NCBI GenBank assembly: GCA_022819745.1
Contig: JAJEGS010000036.1
Span: 1-64,000 of the forward strand
Length of the DNA: 64,000 nt
Reading direction: 5' to 3'
Source: Candidatus Latescibacterota bacterium
GTDB lineage: Bacteria > Latescibacterota > UBA2968 > UBA8231
A model generated the notes under the pieces. The model had not been told where the DNA came from, did no database searches, and worked only from the letters and a program-made list of their open reading frames with translations. Below, one piece after another: positions 1 to 8,230 of this stretch (its first letter is position 1; every line of letters begins with the position of its first letter). The translations under genes were made by a program, and so were the position numbers.

Positions 1-51
1 CTCGATTTTGGCCCATTGGGCTTCGGTGACTTCACCGGTATACGCAACCAT
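1..51 (-). CDS. N-terminal fragment of an unidentified protein (window edge)
   Basis: Only the first 17 codons are inside the window; the gene reads leftward off the edge. The start is supported by an ATG at 49-51 (minus strand) preceded by a GAAAGGAG ribosome binding site about 8 bases upstream. The visible peptide begins MVAYTGEVTEAQWAKIE. A start of the type 'T-x-A-Q-x-x-x-x' is common in phytanoyl-CoA dioxygenase-like proteins, but 17 residues cannot decide this, so no function is claimed. Confidence 0.45.
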   Translation of the reverse strand, partial: MVAYTGEVTEAQWAKIE

Positions 52-146
52 CGGATATACTCCTTTCGATGGTCGAAAAATAGCCCGCAGCCGCGCAAAA
101 ATTCAACCCGAATCCCTATCGGAGTTTTGAAACCAGCTCTATTTTA

Positions 147-172
147 TTTACAAAAAGAGAATTTGTTATACA
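147..172 (+). promoter_or_regulatory. Candidate promoter of the Trm112-like gene
   Basis: In the AT-rich gap between two divergent genes there is an extended -10 element, TG (164-165) followed by one base and TATACA (167-172). A TTTACA box lies at 147-152. The 14-base spacer is short, so recognition would rely on the extended -10. This is a pattern match only. Confidence 0.25.
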
Positions 173-217
173 CCGTTGACAAAACAGACCACCTGCACGG
201 CGAACTTGTCGCTAGCA

Positions 218-231
218 ATAGACCGGTCTAT
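218..231. other. 14-bp perfect palindrome ATAGACCGGTCTAT
   Basis: The perfect palindrome lies 30 bases upstream of the Trm112-like start and is followed by a T-rich run. It could be a dimeric repressor operator or a weak hairpin in the leader. No regulator can be assigned from the sequence. Confidence 0.3.
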
Positions 232-260
232 CTTTAATTTTTTGCCGAGGAGCTAATCAG

Positions 261-509
261 ATGATCGACCAAGAATTGTTGGCAATTCTCGCCTGCCCCG
301 AGACTAAAGAGCCGGTCGCGCTCGCCGAGGAGGAACTCATCGCCGCGCTCAACAGCCGCATTGCGCGCGGGGAAATCAAGAATCGGGCCGGTAAAACCGT
401 AGAAGGCAAGATCGACGGCGGCCTAGTGCGCGCAGATGGCGCGTACCTCTATCCGATCCAAGACGAAATCCCCATCCTGCTTCTCGACGAGGCCATTCCA
501 CTCCGCTAG
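261..509 (+). CDS. Trm112/YcaR-like (UPF0434) small zinc-ribbon-type protein
   Basis: This 82-residue protein has the family's opening, an acidic start followed by LLAILACPETKEP, and ends with the diagnostic YLYPIQDEIPILL segment. Trm112-like proteins are small activators or partners of methyltransferases in eukaryotes and archaea; the bacterial versions are poorly understood. The central segment is longer than in E. coli YcaR (about 60 residues) and carries a charged insertion around residues 28-50. Only one cysteine of the usual zinc ribbon is present, so metal binding is doubtful. The ATG is preceded by GAGGAG. It stands alone and converges on the tRNA-Leu/secG unit. Confidence 0.85.
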   Translation: MIDQELLAILACPETKEPVALAEEELIAALNSRIARGEIKNRAGKTVEGKIDGGLVRADGAYLYPIQDEIPILLLDEAIPLR

Positions 510-518
510 CGTCCGCGC

Positions 519-551
519 AAAAAAAGGGACTGTGCGCTTATACAGTCCCTT
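519..551 (-). terminator. Rho-independent terminator of the glycolysis-secG-tRNA-Leu unit
   Basis: Read on the minus strand, a 10-bp stem (arms 542-551 and 524-533, AAGGGACTGT/ACAGTCCCTT) with an 8-base loop is followed by a run of seven T (complement of 519-525). It lies just past the tRNA-Leu 3' end, between convergent genes, which is where the leftward unit should end. Confidence 0.85.
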
Positions 552-566
552 GGTCAACTTACATTA

Positions 567-651
567 TGGTGCCGAAGCGGGGATTCGAACCCCGACGCCC
601 GAAGGCACTGCCCCCTCAAGACAGCGTGTCTACCAATTTCACCACTTCGGC
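567..651 (-). tRNA. tRNA-Leu (anticodon GAG)
   Basis: The minus strand folds as a class II tRNA. The acceptor arm GCCGAAG pairs with CTTCGGC, the D-arm contains GGTAGAC, the anticodon loop is CTTGAGG (GAG), there is a long variable arm, and the T-arm is GGTTCGAATCC. CCA is encoded at 567-569. The gene lies directly downstream of secG and before the terminator, a frequent arrangement because secG is often followed by a leucine tRNA. Confidence 0.95.
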
Positions 652-669
652 AAAAACTAGTTTGGCCTG

Positions 670-1062
670 CTACTGAGCCTCGGCCGGTGGCTCCTCAGCG
701 GTCGAGGGCTCAGCGGCCTCTTCCTGCTCACCCAGCAGGTGCTCTGCTTCCGGGATGGCGGGCACCGCTGCTGGCACCTGTTCCTCGGCCATCGTCCGTT
801 GCGTCGCCGTCGTCGGAGTGGTCTCGGCCGTCTGAAAGGCCACTGACTGCACCAAACAGCTAAGCATAAAAGCTGTGGCCAAAACGGTTGTGGCCTTGGT
901 CAGAAACGTGGCTGCGGTACGGCCGCCCAACACGGAGGAAGAAGCCAAGCCACCGCCGATCGAGCCAGCCAAGCCGCCCCCCTTGCCCGCCTGCAAGAGC
1001 ACGGTCACGACTAGGAGCACGCAAATCAGCACGTGAAAAATCGTAAATAGAATTTCAAACAT
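670..1062 (-). CDS. secG: Protein translocase subunit SecG
   Basis: SecG is the small inner-membrane subunit of the SecYEG protein-export channel. The protein has two predicted membrane helices (about residues 3-22 and 52-75) separated by the glycine-rich cytoplasmic loop QAGKGGGLAGSIGGG that marks the family. A roughly 50-residue acidic, proline- and alanine-rich tail follows, which makes it longer (130 residues) than the usual 75-110. The start is supported by GAGAAAGA upstream. It follows tpiA in the same direction and precedes tRNA-Leu, the classic tpiA-secG-tRNA-Leu order seen in many bacteria. Confidence 0.93.
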   Translation of the reverse strand: MFEILFTIFHVLICVLLVVTVLLQAGKGGGLAGSIGGGLASSSVLGGRTAATFLTKATTVLATAFMLSCLVQSVAFQTAETTPTTATQRTMAEEQVPAAVPAIPEAEHLLGEQEEAAEPSTAEEPPAEAQ

Positions 1063-1077
1063 AATCTTTCTCGAAAT

Positions 1078-1136
1078 TGAGAATTACGAATTAGGAATTA
1101 CGAATTGGATACGGTAATTCCCAATTCCTAATTGAT
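1078..1136. repeat. AT-rich GAATTACGAATTAGGAATTA repeat between tpiA and secG
   Basis: The tpiA-secG gap holds two direct copies of GAATTACGAATT and an inverted copy (CCAATTCCTAATT, about 1121-1133), so the stretch can form a hairpin. The same word family reappears at 55335-55370 and 55451-55479. The local base composition is far more AT-rich than the coding DNA around it. Confidence 0.65.
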
Positions 1137-1148
1137 ATAAATTTAAGG

Positions 1149-1910
1149 TTAAAGGGCAGCCTTCACAATAGCGGCAAACTGCCCGGCGTCCAATGCGGCA
1201 CCGCCGATCAAGCCTCCGTCGATGTTGTCTTGGGCAAAAAGTTCGGCCGCGTTTTCGGGTTTTACGCTGCCGCCGTACTGGATGCGCACCTCGTCGGCGG
1301 CTTGGCCCAAGTGCCCAGCGAGGAAATGGCGGATCATCGCATGGACCTCTTCGGCTTGCGTGGCCGTCGCCGTCACGTCGGTGCCAATCGCCCAAACCGG
1401 CTCGTACGCCCACACTACCGCGCTAGCTGCACCCGCCTCAATCCCGGCTAGGGCACCGCCTACTTGGCCGAGGACGACCTCTTCAATTCGGCCAGCTTCG
1501 CGCTCTTGCAGGGTCTCGCCGACGCAGACAATTGGACACAGGTCGGCTTGGAGGGCGCAGGCTAGCTTGCGGTTGACCAGCGAGTCGTCCTCGCCGCAAA
1601 ACTGTCTTCGCTCGGAATGCCCTAGCAACACGTAAGAGCAACCAGCCGCCAAGAGCATGTCGGAGGATATTTCTCCGGTGAAAGCTCCCTGCCGCTCCCA
1701 GTGCATGTTCTGGGCCCCCAGCCCAATGGCGCTGTCGGCAAGGGCCGCACGCACGATTTCCAAGCAGGTAAACGGCGGACAGACTACTACTTCTACGTCG
1801 AGTCCCGCGACGAGCGGCTTGATCCCTTCGACCAGTTCGACGGCCTCAGCAGCAGTCTTGTGCATCTTCCAGTTGCCAGCGACAATGGGTCGGCGCATTT
1901 CAGGTTTCAT
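1149..1910 (-). CDS. tpiA: Triose-phosphate isomerase
   Basis: The enzyme interconverts dihydroxyacetone phosphate and glyceraldehyde 3-phosphate in glycolysis and gluconeogenesis. The catalytic elements are all present: NWKMHK with the substrate lysine (K15), the LLGHSERR histidine, the YEPVWAIGT loop with the general-base glutamate, and the C-terminal phosphate-binding GGSVKPENA. At 253 residues the length is normal. The first ATG overlaps the end of pgk by 11 bases. A second ATG (codon 5, MRRPIVAG) would remove the overlap, and neither has a strong ribosome binding site, so the start is uncertain by four codons and translational coupling to pgk is likely. Confidence 0.96.
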   Translation of the reverse strand: MKPEMRRPIVAGNWKMHKTAAEAVELVEGIKPLVAGLDVEVVVCPPFTCLEIVRAALADSAIGLGAQNMHWERQGAFTGEISSDMLLAAGCSYVLLGHSERRQFCGEDDSLVNRKLACALQADLCPIVCVGETLQEREAGRIEEVVLGQVGGALAGIEAGAASAVVWAYEPVWAIGTDVTATATQAEEVHAMIRHFLAGHLGQAADEVRIQYGGSVKPENAAELFAQDNIDGGLIGGAALDAGQFAAIVKAAL

Positions 1911-3102
1911 CGTCGTCTAAGATCGCCACTCCAGGCAAGACCCGCCCGCTCATGCACTCTAGCGAAGCCCCACCCCCAGTGGAGATATGGGTCATCTCTT
2001 GGGCCAGTCCGGCTTGGGCTACAGCCGCGGCCGTGTCCCCACCGCCGATAATGCTCACGGCACCCTCACGGGTGGCGGCCGCTAGGGCTTGGGCGATCTG
2101 TTGGGTCCCCTGGGCAAAAGGGGCCATCTCGCACACTCCAAGTGGGCCGTTCCACACAATGGTACCTCCTCGGGCGATCTGGTCGGCGTAGCGCTGCCGA
2201 GTCTGGGGGCCGATGTCCATGCCCTGCCAACCGCGTGGTATGGAGTCGCGGGCTACTACTTGCGCTTGGGCATCGGCAGCAAAGCGGTCGGCGACCACGC
2301 AATCCACGGGAAGCTGGAGATCCAATCCCCCAGCTTCGACTCGGGTCAATAGCTGCCGGGCCGTATCTAGGCAGTCCTCTTCGAGCAGCGAATCCCCAAT
2401 TTCTAACCCCATGGCCTTGAAAAAGGTATAGGCCATGCCGCCGCCGATGAGCAGGGCATCCACTCGGTCGAGCAAGTGCTCAATCAGCTCGATCTTGCCC
2501 GAGATCTTAGCCCCGCCCAAAACGGCAATAAATGGCCGCTGCGGACGGCGCAGGGCCTCGTCGAGATAGGAAATTTCTTGCTCCATCAACAGGCCACTGG
2601 CTCCCGCGCCCATACAGCGCGGCACCCCCTCGGTCGAAGCGTGGGCCCGGTGCGCCGCTCCAAAGGCGTCGTTGACGTACGCATCGCCCAGGCCGGCCAA
2701 CTGCTGGGCAAAAGTCTGCTCGTTTTGCTCTTCTTCCGGGTGGAAGCGCACATTCTCCAAGAGCAGAACCTGCCCTGGCTGCAAGGCAGCGGCTTGGGCT
2801 GCAACTTCGGCACCCACGCAGTCTGGAGCCATGTCCACCGCACGGCCCAACAACTGGCTCAGGCGCTCGGCTACCGGAGCCAGCGACAGCGCGGGTACTC
2901 GCTGGCCACGGGGGCGGCCCAAGTGCGACATCAGAATGACGGACGCACCCTGCGCCAACAAGTGCTCGACCGTTGGCAGAGCGGCACGAATCCGCGTGTC
3001 ATCGACGATCTGGCCAGCCTCGTCGAGCGGCACGTTGAAATCCACTCGCACGAGGATCCGCTTGCCAGCCACATCGAGGTCTCTGATGGTGCGCTTGGCC
3101 AT
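1900..3102 (-). CDS. pgk: Phosphoglycerate kinase
   Basis: The enzyme transfers phosphate from 1,3-bisphosphoglycerate to ADP. It has the usual two-lobed length (400 residues) and conserved stretches: RVDFNVPL near the N-terminus, a SHLGRPRG substrate loop, VLGGAKISGKI in the hinge region, and the C-terminal nucleotide loop GGGDTAAAV. The gene starts 4 bases after the phosphofructokinase stop and runs into tpiA. This places three glycolytic enzymes in one leftward transcript, although no gap is present where a gapA might be expected. Confidence 0.96.
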   Translation of the reverse strand: MAKRTIRDLDVAGKRILVRVDFNVPLDEAGQIVDDTRIRAALPTVEHLLAQGASVILMSHLGRPRGQRVPALSLAPVAERLSQLLGRAVDMAPDCVGAEVAAQAAALQPGQVLLLENVRFHPEEEQNEQTFAQQLAGLGDAYVNDAFGAAHRAHASTEGVPRCMGAGASGLLMEQEISYLDEALRRPQRPFIAVLGGAKISGKIELIEHLLDRVDALLIGGGMAYTFFKAMGLEIGDSLLEEDCLDTARQLLTRVEAGGLDLQLPVDCVVADRFAADAQAQVVARDSIPRGWQGMDIGPQTRQRYADQIARGGTIVWNGPLGVCEMAPFAQGTQQIAQALAAATREGAVSIIGGGDTAAAVAQAGLAQEMTHISTGGGASLECMSGRVLPGVAILDDDET

Positions 3103-3106
3103 GAGA

Positions 3107-4156
3107 TTAACCGAAAAATACCGTCGCTAGGTCGTATAGCTCTTGGTCAACTACCTTGAGCTGATTGACTGCATCGGCGAGTGGGATTGCGACGATTTCA
3201 TTGCCTTGCAGACTCACCATCTTGCCGAAATCGCCGGCGTGCACCAAGTCGATGGCGGCAATGCCAAAGCGCGTGCCCAAGACGCGGTCGAAGGCCGTGG
3301 GCGTCCCTCCGCGCTGCAAGTGCCCGAGCACTGTAACTCGCGTCTCGTAGCTGGTTGCCTCCTCGACCGCGTTGGCGACGAGTTGGCCGACACCGCCCAG
3401 CTTGACGTGGCCGAACTCGTCGAGTCCTCCCTCGGAGACCACGTATTCGTTCTCCTTGCCTTCCTCTGAAATCTGTGCCCCCTCGGCCACTACCACGATC
3501 GAAAAATCCTTGCCGCGTTCGTGTCGTTTGCGGATGGTGCTGACGATTTCCTCAATGGTGTATTTCTGCTCGGGAATGAGGATCATATCCGCGCCACCGG
3601 CCAAGCCAGCGTAGAGGGCAATCCAACCGCTGTGTCGCCCCATGACCTCAATGACCATCACTCGGTTGTGGGATTCAGCCGTGGTGTGAATTCGGTCGAT
3701 GGCTTCGGTGACGATATTGACTGCGGTGTCAAAACCAAACGTGTAGTCCGTGCCATTCAGATCGTTGTCAATGGTCTTGGGCACGCCCACCACCGGCACG
3801 CCCATGCTCGTCAGCTTGTTGGCTACCCCGAGTGTGTCCTCGCCCCCGATGGCCACCAGCGCGTCCAACTTCATTCGCCGCATGTTATCGACGACGATTT
3901 CGCCGCCGTCTTCTTCTTTGAACGGGTTGGTGCGCGACGTGCCGAGGATGGTGCCGCCCTTGGGCAAAATACCGGAAATTTCCTCCAATCCCAACGGCTC
4001 CCAGTCGCACTCCATCATCCCCTTCCAGCCTTTGAGAATGCCGCGAAAGCGGTATCGGTATGCAGTAATGCCCTTGCGCACTACAGCGCGAATGACGGCA
4101 TTGAGACCCGGACAGTCGCCTCCTCCGGTCAATATGCCGATCGTCTTTTCGGCCAT
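3107..4156 (-). CDS. 6-phosphofructokinase, predicted pyrophosphate-dependent
   Basis: This 349-residue phosphofructokinase phosphorylates fructose 6-phosphate. The N-terminal GGGDCPGLNAVIR and the catalytic PKTIDNDL (residues 126-133) define the family. Residues D107 (in GGEDT) and K127 (in PKTIDND) replace the two glycines that ATP-dependent enzymes such as E. coli PfkA carry there; in known families this pair marks pyrophosphate use, giving a reversible step. The reading frame is open to 4219, but the ATG at 4154-4156 has AAGGAG about 10 bases upstream and starts directly at the first beta strand, so it is preferred. It is the first gene of the PFK-pgk-tpiA-secG unit. Confidence 0.9.
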   Translation of the reverse strand: MAEKTIGILTGGGDCPGLNAVIRAVVRKGITAYRYRFRGILKGWKGMMECDWEPLGLEEISGILPKGGTILGTSRTNPFKEEDGGEIVVDNMRRMKLDALVAIGGEDTLGVANKLTSMGVPVVGVPKTIDNDLNGTDYTFGFDTAVNIVTEAIDRIHTTAESHNRVMVIEVMGRHSGWIALYAGLAGGADMILIPEQKYTIEEIVSTIRKRHERGKDFSIVVVAEGAQISEEGKENEYVVSEGGLDEFGHVKLGGVGQLVANAVEEATSYETRVTVLGHLQRGGTPTAFDRVLGTRFGIAAIDLVHAGDFGKMVSLQGNEIVAIPLADAVNQLKVVDQELYDLATVFFG

Positions 4157-4248
4157 AATATTCGGACTCCTTGGCTCGCGGCCAACTTTGAGTACAGCTT
4201 GGAGTTTGGGGGATTCCAAAAATGTCTAAATGTAGGAATTTGTTAGAA

Positions 4249-4920
4249 TTAGGTCAATAGATCGTCCGCGCCCGAGCGCGCCAAAACAACGGCCCACAGG
4301 CGGTCGCTCCCCACGGCTTGGGCACAGGCTACCACGGTCTCCCCGGTCGTCCACACGTCATCTACTATCCCGATTCGGGCACCTGCGGGCAGCGTGGCCC
4401 TGTGCTCAAAGGCATCGCGGAGATTGGCGCGTCGTTCCTCTGCCGACAAAAGAGCCTGCTGCCGCGTATTTTTCCGCCGCCGCACGACTCCGTAGTACAC
4501 GGGCACGCCAAGCACGGCCCCCAACCCAGCGGCGATTTCCGCGCTCTGATTGAACCCGCGCTCCCGCTGCCGAGCCGGGTGCAAAGGCACGGGCAGCAAG
4601 CAGTCCAGCGGAGCGAGTTGCTCGGCCAAGCACTCCCCCATGCGCTCGCCCAACGCCCGCCCTAGCCGCACTTGGTTGCGAAATTTAAGCGCGTAAATGG
4701 CCTGTTGCAGCGCGCCGGTAAACGGCCCCAGAGAGACGACCTGTTCAAACGCACATCCTCCATCCTCGGTCTGAGGACGCGGGTGGCGCGGCACAATCTC
4801 CGCCCAGCACGACCCGCACAGCAGTGCAGCGGCCTCCTCAATGTCCGTTTCGCAAACCGCACAGTGCGGCGGATAGGCAAAATCCAACAGGGCATTACCC
4901 CACTTCTGTAGTGTTTCCAT
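4249..4920 (-). CDS. ComF/GntX-family phosphoribosyltransferase-like protein
   Basis: ComF-family proteins are linked to DNA uptake and to handling of internalised DNA, but their enzymatic role is not settled. Four cysteines at C20, C23, C35 and C38 form an N-terminal zinc ribbon. The C-terminal half is a PRTase-type fold with the PRPP loop VDDVWTTGET, and the family block LLPVPLHPARQRERGFNQSAEIA is represented in the middle. The ATG at 4918-4920 has a weak GAGAG site; an in-frame GTG three codons upstream (4929) is the alternative. The gene is 92 bases upstream of PFK, in the same orientation, and may be co-transcribed. Confidence 0.85.
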   Translation of the reverse strand: METLQKWGNALLDFAYPPHCAVCETDIEEAAALLCGSCWAEIVPRHPRPQTEDGGCAFEQVVSLGPFTGALQQAIYALKFRNQVRLGRALGERMGECLAEQLAPLDCLLPVPLHPARQRERGFNQSAEIAAGLGAVLGVPVYYGVVRRRKNTRQQALLSAEERRANLRDAFEHRATLPAGARIGIVDDVWTTGETVVACAQAVGSDRLWAVVLARSGADDLLT

Positions 4921-5031
4921 TTCGCCCACTCTCGTTACTCAAAGACCACGTCATCGGTGCGCTGTAGTGCGCTACGTATGACAAAGAAAAAAACGTGCCA
5001 ACCCAACGCGCTGCTCGCTTCCTTGCGGACT

Positions 5032-5040
5032 TGCTATAAT
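5032..5040 (+). promoter_or_regulatory. Extended -10 promoter element for the M16 protease gene
   Basis: TG-C-TATAAT is a perfect -10 hexamer preceded by the TGn extension. It lies 65 bases upstream of the M16 start in the 185-base gap between divergent genes. No good -35 box is visible at 16-18 bases, which is normal for extended -10 promoters. Confidence 0.45.
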
Positions 5041-5105
5041 TCACTCCTTTCTCGTATTTCCGATAATTCCGTTACACAACTCACACTCCGAACAAAGGAT
5101 CAATT

Positions 5106-7994
5106 ATGTCCTTGCTATACGCGCTTCTCTTTCTCGCCGTAGCCGAGGCCCTTCCCGCGGAGTACAAACTACTCCACGGCCCGGACCCCAAAGACCCCAT
5201 GCAGGCCCATATATACCAATTGGACAACGGCCTGACGGTCTATTTGACCCAGAACACAGAAGAGCCGCGCTTCTACGCCGAAATCGCCGTCCGCGCCGGT
5301 TCCAAGCACGACCCCCAAGACGCCACCGGCATTGCCCATTACCTAGAGCACATGCTCTTCAAGGGCAGCCAAAAAATCGGCACCCTCGACTACGCAAAGG
5401 AGCAGGTCCATCTCGACCGCATCGAGGCACTCTACGAGCAGCACTTTGGCGAGACCGACCCGGAAAAAAGGGCCGCAATCTACGCCGAGATCAACGCTGA
5501 GAACCAACTCGCCGCGGCCTACGCCATTCCCAATGAACTTGACCGCCTCTACACCGCAATGGGCGAGCGCGGCCTCAACGCCCACACTTGGGTCGAGGAA
5601 ACCGTCTATAAAGTGGAACTGCCAGCCAATCGTCTAGCGCAATGGGCCAAGGTCGAGGCCGAGCGCTTTCACGAACCCGTCTTCCGCCTCTTCCAAACCG
5701 AATTGGAAACCGTCTATGAGGAAAAAAACCGCTCCCTCGACAACAAGAGCCGCGTCATCCACAAAGCCGTGCAGGAGCAATTCTACAAGGTCCATCCCTA
5801 TCGCATCACCACACTAGGCACAGTAGAGCACCTGAAAAATCCCTCGCTGGAGCGCATGTACGAGTTCTATCACACTTATTACGTGCCCAACAACATGGCG
5901 ATTTTCATCTCCGGCGACATCGACATCGACGAGACCATCCAACTTATCGACCGCGAATTTTCTCTCTGGGAGCGCAGGGAGCTGCCCCAATTTCCCGACT
6001 ACCAAGAGCCTGCGATCGACGAAGTGGAACGGACCGAGGTCAATTATCCCGGCGAGGAATACGTGCTGTTGGCTTTCCGCACGGCCGAGCGCTCGCACGA
6101 GGACGCCGAGACTTTGCAAATCCTCGACATGATCCTCGACAACGCCACGGCCGGGCTGATCAACCTCAATCTCAATCAGCAGCAGAAGGTACGCGAGGCC
6201 GGCTCCTACCCTTATCTACTCAACGACTACGGCGCCCAGTACTTGTGGGGCATCCCCAAACAGGACCAAACCCTTGAGGAAGTCGAAGCTCTGCTCTTGG
6301 AGCAGATTGACCTGATCAAGGAGGGGCAATTCGAGGATTGGATCATCCCGGCCATTGTCACCGATTTCAAGAAGAGCGTAAAGCAGGGGCAGGAAAACAA
6401 CAGTTCTCGGGTCAGTTCCATGCGCGATTCGTATCTCGGGTTTGAGGAATGGAGTCACGCGGTGCGCGCCTTAGATCGCATGGCCGAGATCGAAAAGCAC
6501 GACGTCGTCGAAGCCGCCAATAAGTACTTCAACGGCGCGCATGTCGCTGGCTACCGCCGCGACGGTGAGCAGGACATACCCGAGATCGACAAGCCGCCCA
6601 TCGACAAAATCGACATCGACGCCTCGCGCCAATCAGCCTTTTTCGCCGAGGTCATGGCCATGCCCTTTGCGGAGGTCGAGCCGGCCTACCTCGTGCCCGA
6701 GCGCGACTTTACCACCCGCGAATTGGCGGGCGGCAGCAAGCTCTACTACGCTCGCAACCCGCTCAACGATCTCTTCGAATTTTCCATCGCGATTGACCTC
6801 GGCTCCCTAACCGAAAAGCGTCTGCCCGTGGCCCGCGAATTGCTCGACAAGTCGGGCACCCCGCGCTTTACCGCCGAAGAGTTGAAAAAGGAGTGGTACA
6901 AGTTGGGCACCGACTTTAGGATGAGCGTCAGCGACCAAGAGACCACGATTTCCATTGCGGGCCTCGATGAAAACTTCGCCGCGTCGCTCGCACTTTTGTC
7001 CGAACTGATGCACGGCCCGACTACGGACGACGCCACGCTTGCCGAGCTTCAGTCCATCATCATCGCGCGGCGCGACGATGCCCTCAAGGATCACCGCACC
7101 ATCCACGAAGCTCTCTACCGCTACCACCGCTTAGGCGACATGGCGTACTACCGCCGAGTCCCCTCCAACGAGGAAGTTCGCGCACTGGGACGCCAAGAGC
7201 TTATCGACCTACTCAGCGGCTTGCTCTCCTATCGCCAGACTCTCAGTTACACCGGATCGCAAACCATCGAAGACGTACAGGCCATCCTCGACCAGCACTG
7301 CTCACTGCCTGAGTCCCCAGTCGAGCCGCCGCCCTATCAGGTTCTAGAGTTTACCCAGCCCGAAAAAACCCAGATCTACTTTTTCGACAAGGAAATGGCC
7401 CAAGCCCTAGTGAGGATCGAATACGTCGATGTGCCCTACCAAGCGGCGCTCGAGCCAGCAGTCGAACTGTTCAACGACTACTTCTACGGCGGCATGGCCG
7501 GCATCGTATTCCAAGAGATTCGCGAAGCACGGGCCTTGGCCTACTCAGTGGGTGCCCTCTACTTCAACGGCCGCGACAAAGCCGACTACAACTACATGGT
7601 CGGCGGCATGGGTACGCAAGCTGACAAGACGCCCGAAGCAGTTGCAGCCTTCGCCGGCCTGCTCGACGACATCCCCTCCTCGCCCGAGCGCTTTGCCGCC
7701 GCCCAGCTTTCAGTGCTCAACAAGTACCGCACAGAGCGCCTCGGCTTCCGCTCGATACTGGGGACTGTGCGTGGCTGGGAGCGCAAGGGGCTGACCGGCG
7801 ACCCGCGCTCTTGGCGCTTTGAGCAGATCCAAGCCAGCGACCTCGACGAAGTGCTCGAATTCTACCGCCAACACGTCCAAGGACGCCCCAAGCTGATTTC
7901 GATCACCGGCGACAAGAGCAAAATGGACTTAGAGGCTCTAGCAGGGCAGGGCGAGATCGTCGAACTGGGCTTGGAAGACCTGTTCGCCTTCTGA
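5106..7994 (+). CDS. M16 family zinc metallopeptidase (insulinase/pitrilysin type), exported
   Basis: The 962-residue protein has the duplicated M16A architecture: an active N-terminal half and an inactive C-terminal half that close around a peptide substrate. The inverted zinc motif HYLEH is at H78-E81-H82, and the third ligand is expected in the ELETVYEEKNR region about 75 residues later. A hydrophobic signal-like N-terminus (LLYALLFLAVAEA) suggests export to the periplasm. The C-terminal half contains the substrate-binding REARALAYSVGALY region typical of pitrilysins. AAAGGATC precedes the ATG. It is likely to degrade small proteins or peptides in the envelope; the actual substrate is unknown. 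Confidence 0.9.
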   Translation: MSLLYALLFLAVAEALPAEYKLLHGPDPKDPMQAHIYQLDNGLTVYLTQNTEEPRFYAEIAVRAGSKHDPQDATGIAHYLEHMLFKGSQKIGTLDYAKEQVHLDRIEALYEQHFGETDPEKRAAIYAEINAENQLAAAYAIPNELDRLYTAMGERGLNAHTWVEETVYKVELPANRLAQWAKVEAERFHEPVFRLFQTELETVYEEKNRSLDNKSRVIHKAVQEQFYKVHPYRITTLGTVEHLKNPSLERMYEFYHTYYVPNNMAIFISGDIDIDETIQLIDREFSLWERRELPQFPDYQEPAIDEVERTEVNYPGEEYVLLAFRTAERSHEDAETLQILDMILDNATAGLINLNLNQQQKVREAGSYPYLLNDYGAQYLWGIPKQDQTLEEVEALLLEQIDLIKEGQFEDWIIPAIVTDFKKSVKQGQENNSSRVSSMRDSYLGFEEWSHAVRALDRMAEIEKHDVVEAANKYFNGAHVAGYRRDGEQDIPEIDKPPIDKIDIDASRQSAFFAEVMAMPFAEVEPAYLVPERDFTTRELAGGSKLYYARNPLNDLFEFSIAIDLGSLTEKRLPVARELLDKSGTPRFTAEELKKEWYKLGTDFRMSVSDQETTISIAGLDENFAASLALLSELMHGPTTDDATLAELQSIIIARRDDALKDHRTIHEALYRYHRLGDMAYYRRVPSNEEVRALGRQELIDLLSGLLSYRQTLSYTGSQTIEDVQAILDQHCSLPESPVEPPPYQVLEFTQPEKTQIYFFDKEMAQALVRIEYVDVPYQAALEPAVELFNDYFYGGMAGIVFQEIREARALAYSVGALYFNGRDKADYNYMVGGMGTQADKTPEAVAAFAGLLDDIPSSPERFAAAQLSVLNKYRTERLGFRSILGTVRGWERKGLTGDPRSWRFEQIQASDLDEVLEFYRQHVQGRPKLISITGDKSKMDLEALAGQGEIVELGLEDLFAF

Positions 7995-8000
7995 GTCCTA

Positions 8001-8029
8001 TTGACAAAGCTCCCCCCACCGTCTAGCTT
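8001..8029 (+). promoter_or_regulatory. Candidate sigma-70 promoter for tRNA-Met
   Basis: A consensus TTGACA (8001-8006) is followed after exactly 17 bases by TAGCTT (8024-8029), and the tRNA begins 14 bases further on. The -10 box is poor, but the spacing and position fit a tRNA promoter. Confidence 0.5.
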
Positions 8030-8043
8030 TTAAACAAGTTTTT

Positions 8044-8120
8044 GGCGGCGTAGCTCAGTTGGTTAGAGCAGTGGAATCATAATCCATGGGTCGGGGGTTC
8101 GAGTCCCTTCGCCGCTACCA
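8044..8120 (+). tRNA. tRNA-Met (anticodon CAT, elongator type)
   Basis: The cloverleaf is clear: acceptor GGCGGCG/CGCCGCT, D-arm AGCTCAGTTGGTTAGAGC, anticodon stem GTGGA/TCCAT with loop ATCATAA (CAT), T-arm GGGGGTTCGAGTCCC-like, and an encoded CCA at 8118-8120. A CAT anticodon may also belong to lysidine-modified tRNA-Ile2. The acceptor and D-arm sequence resembles elongator tRNA-Met, so that call is preferred. Confidence 0.92.
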
Positions 8121-8158
8121 TATTTCCCGTCGCTAACTTTGGCGGTTGTTGTTTAACA

Positions 8159-8191
8159 CAAGCCCCCGGGGATCACCTCCTCGGGGGCTTG
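8159..8191. terminator. Strong hairpin between convergent tRNA-Met and Gfo/Idh gene
   Basis: The arms CAAGCCCCCGgGG and CCTCGGGGGCTTG form a GC-rich stem with a short loop. It lies between a rightward tRNA and a leftward gene, where a bidirectional terminator is expected, but neither side has a clear T run. The terminator function is therefore inferred from position and stem strength. Confidence 0.5.
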
Positions 8192-8230
8192 TCGCATGTG
8201 CCACCTAGATGATGCGGGCGAGCTGCAGCC

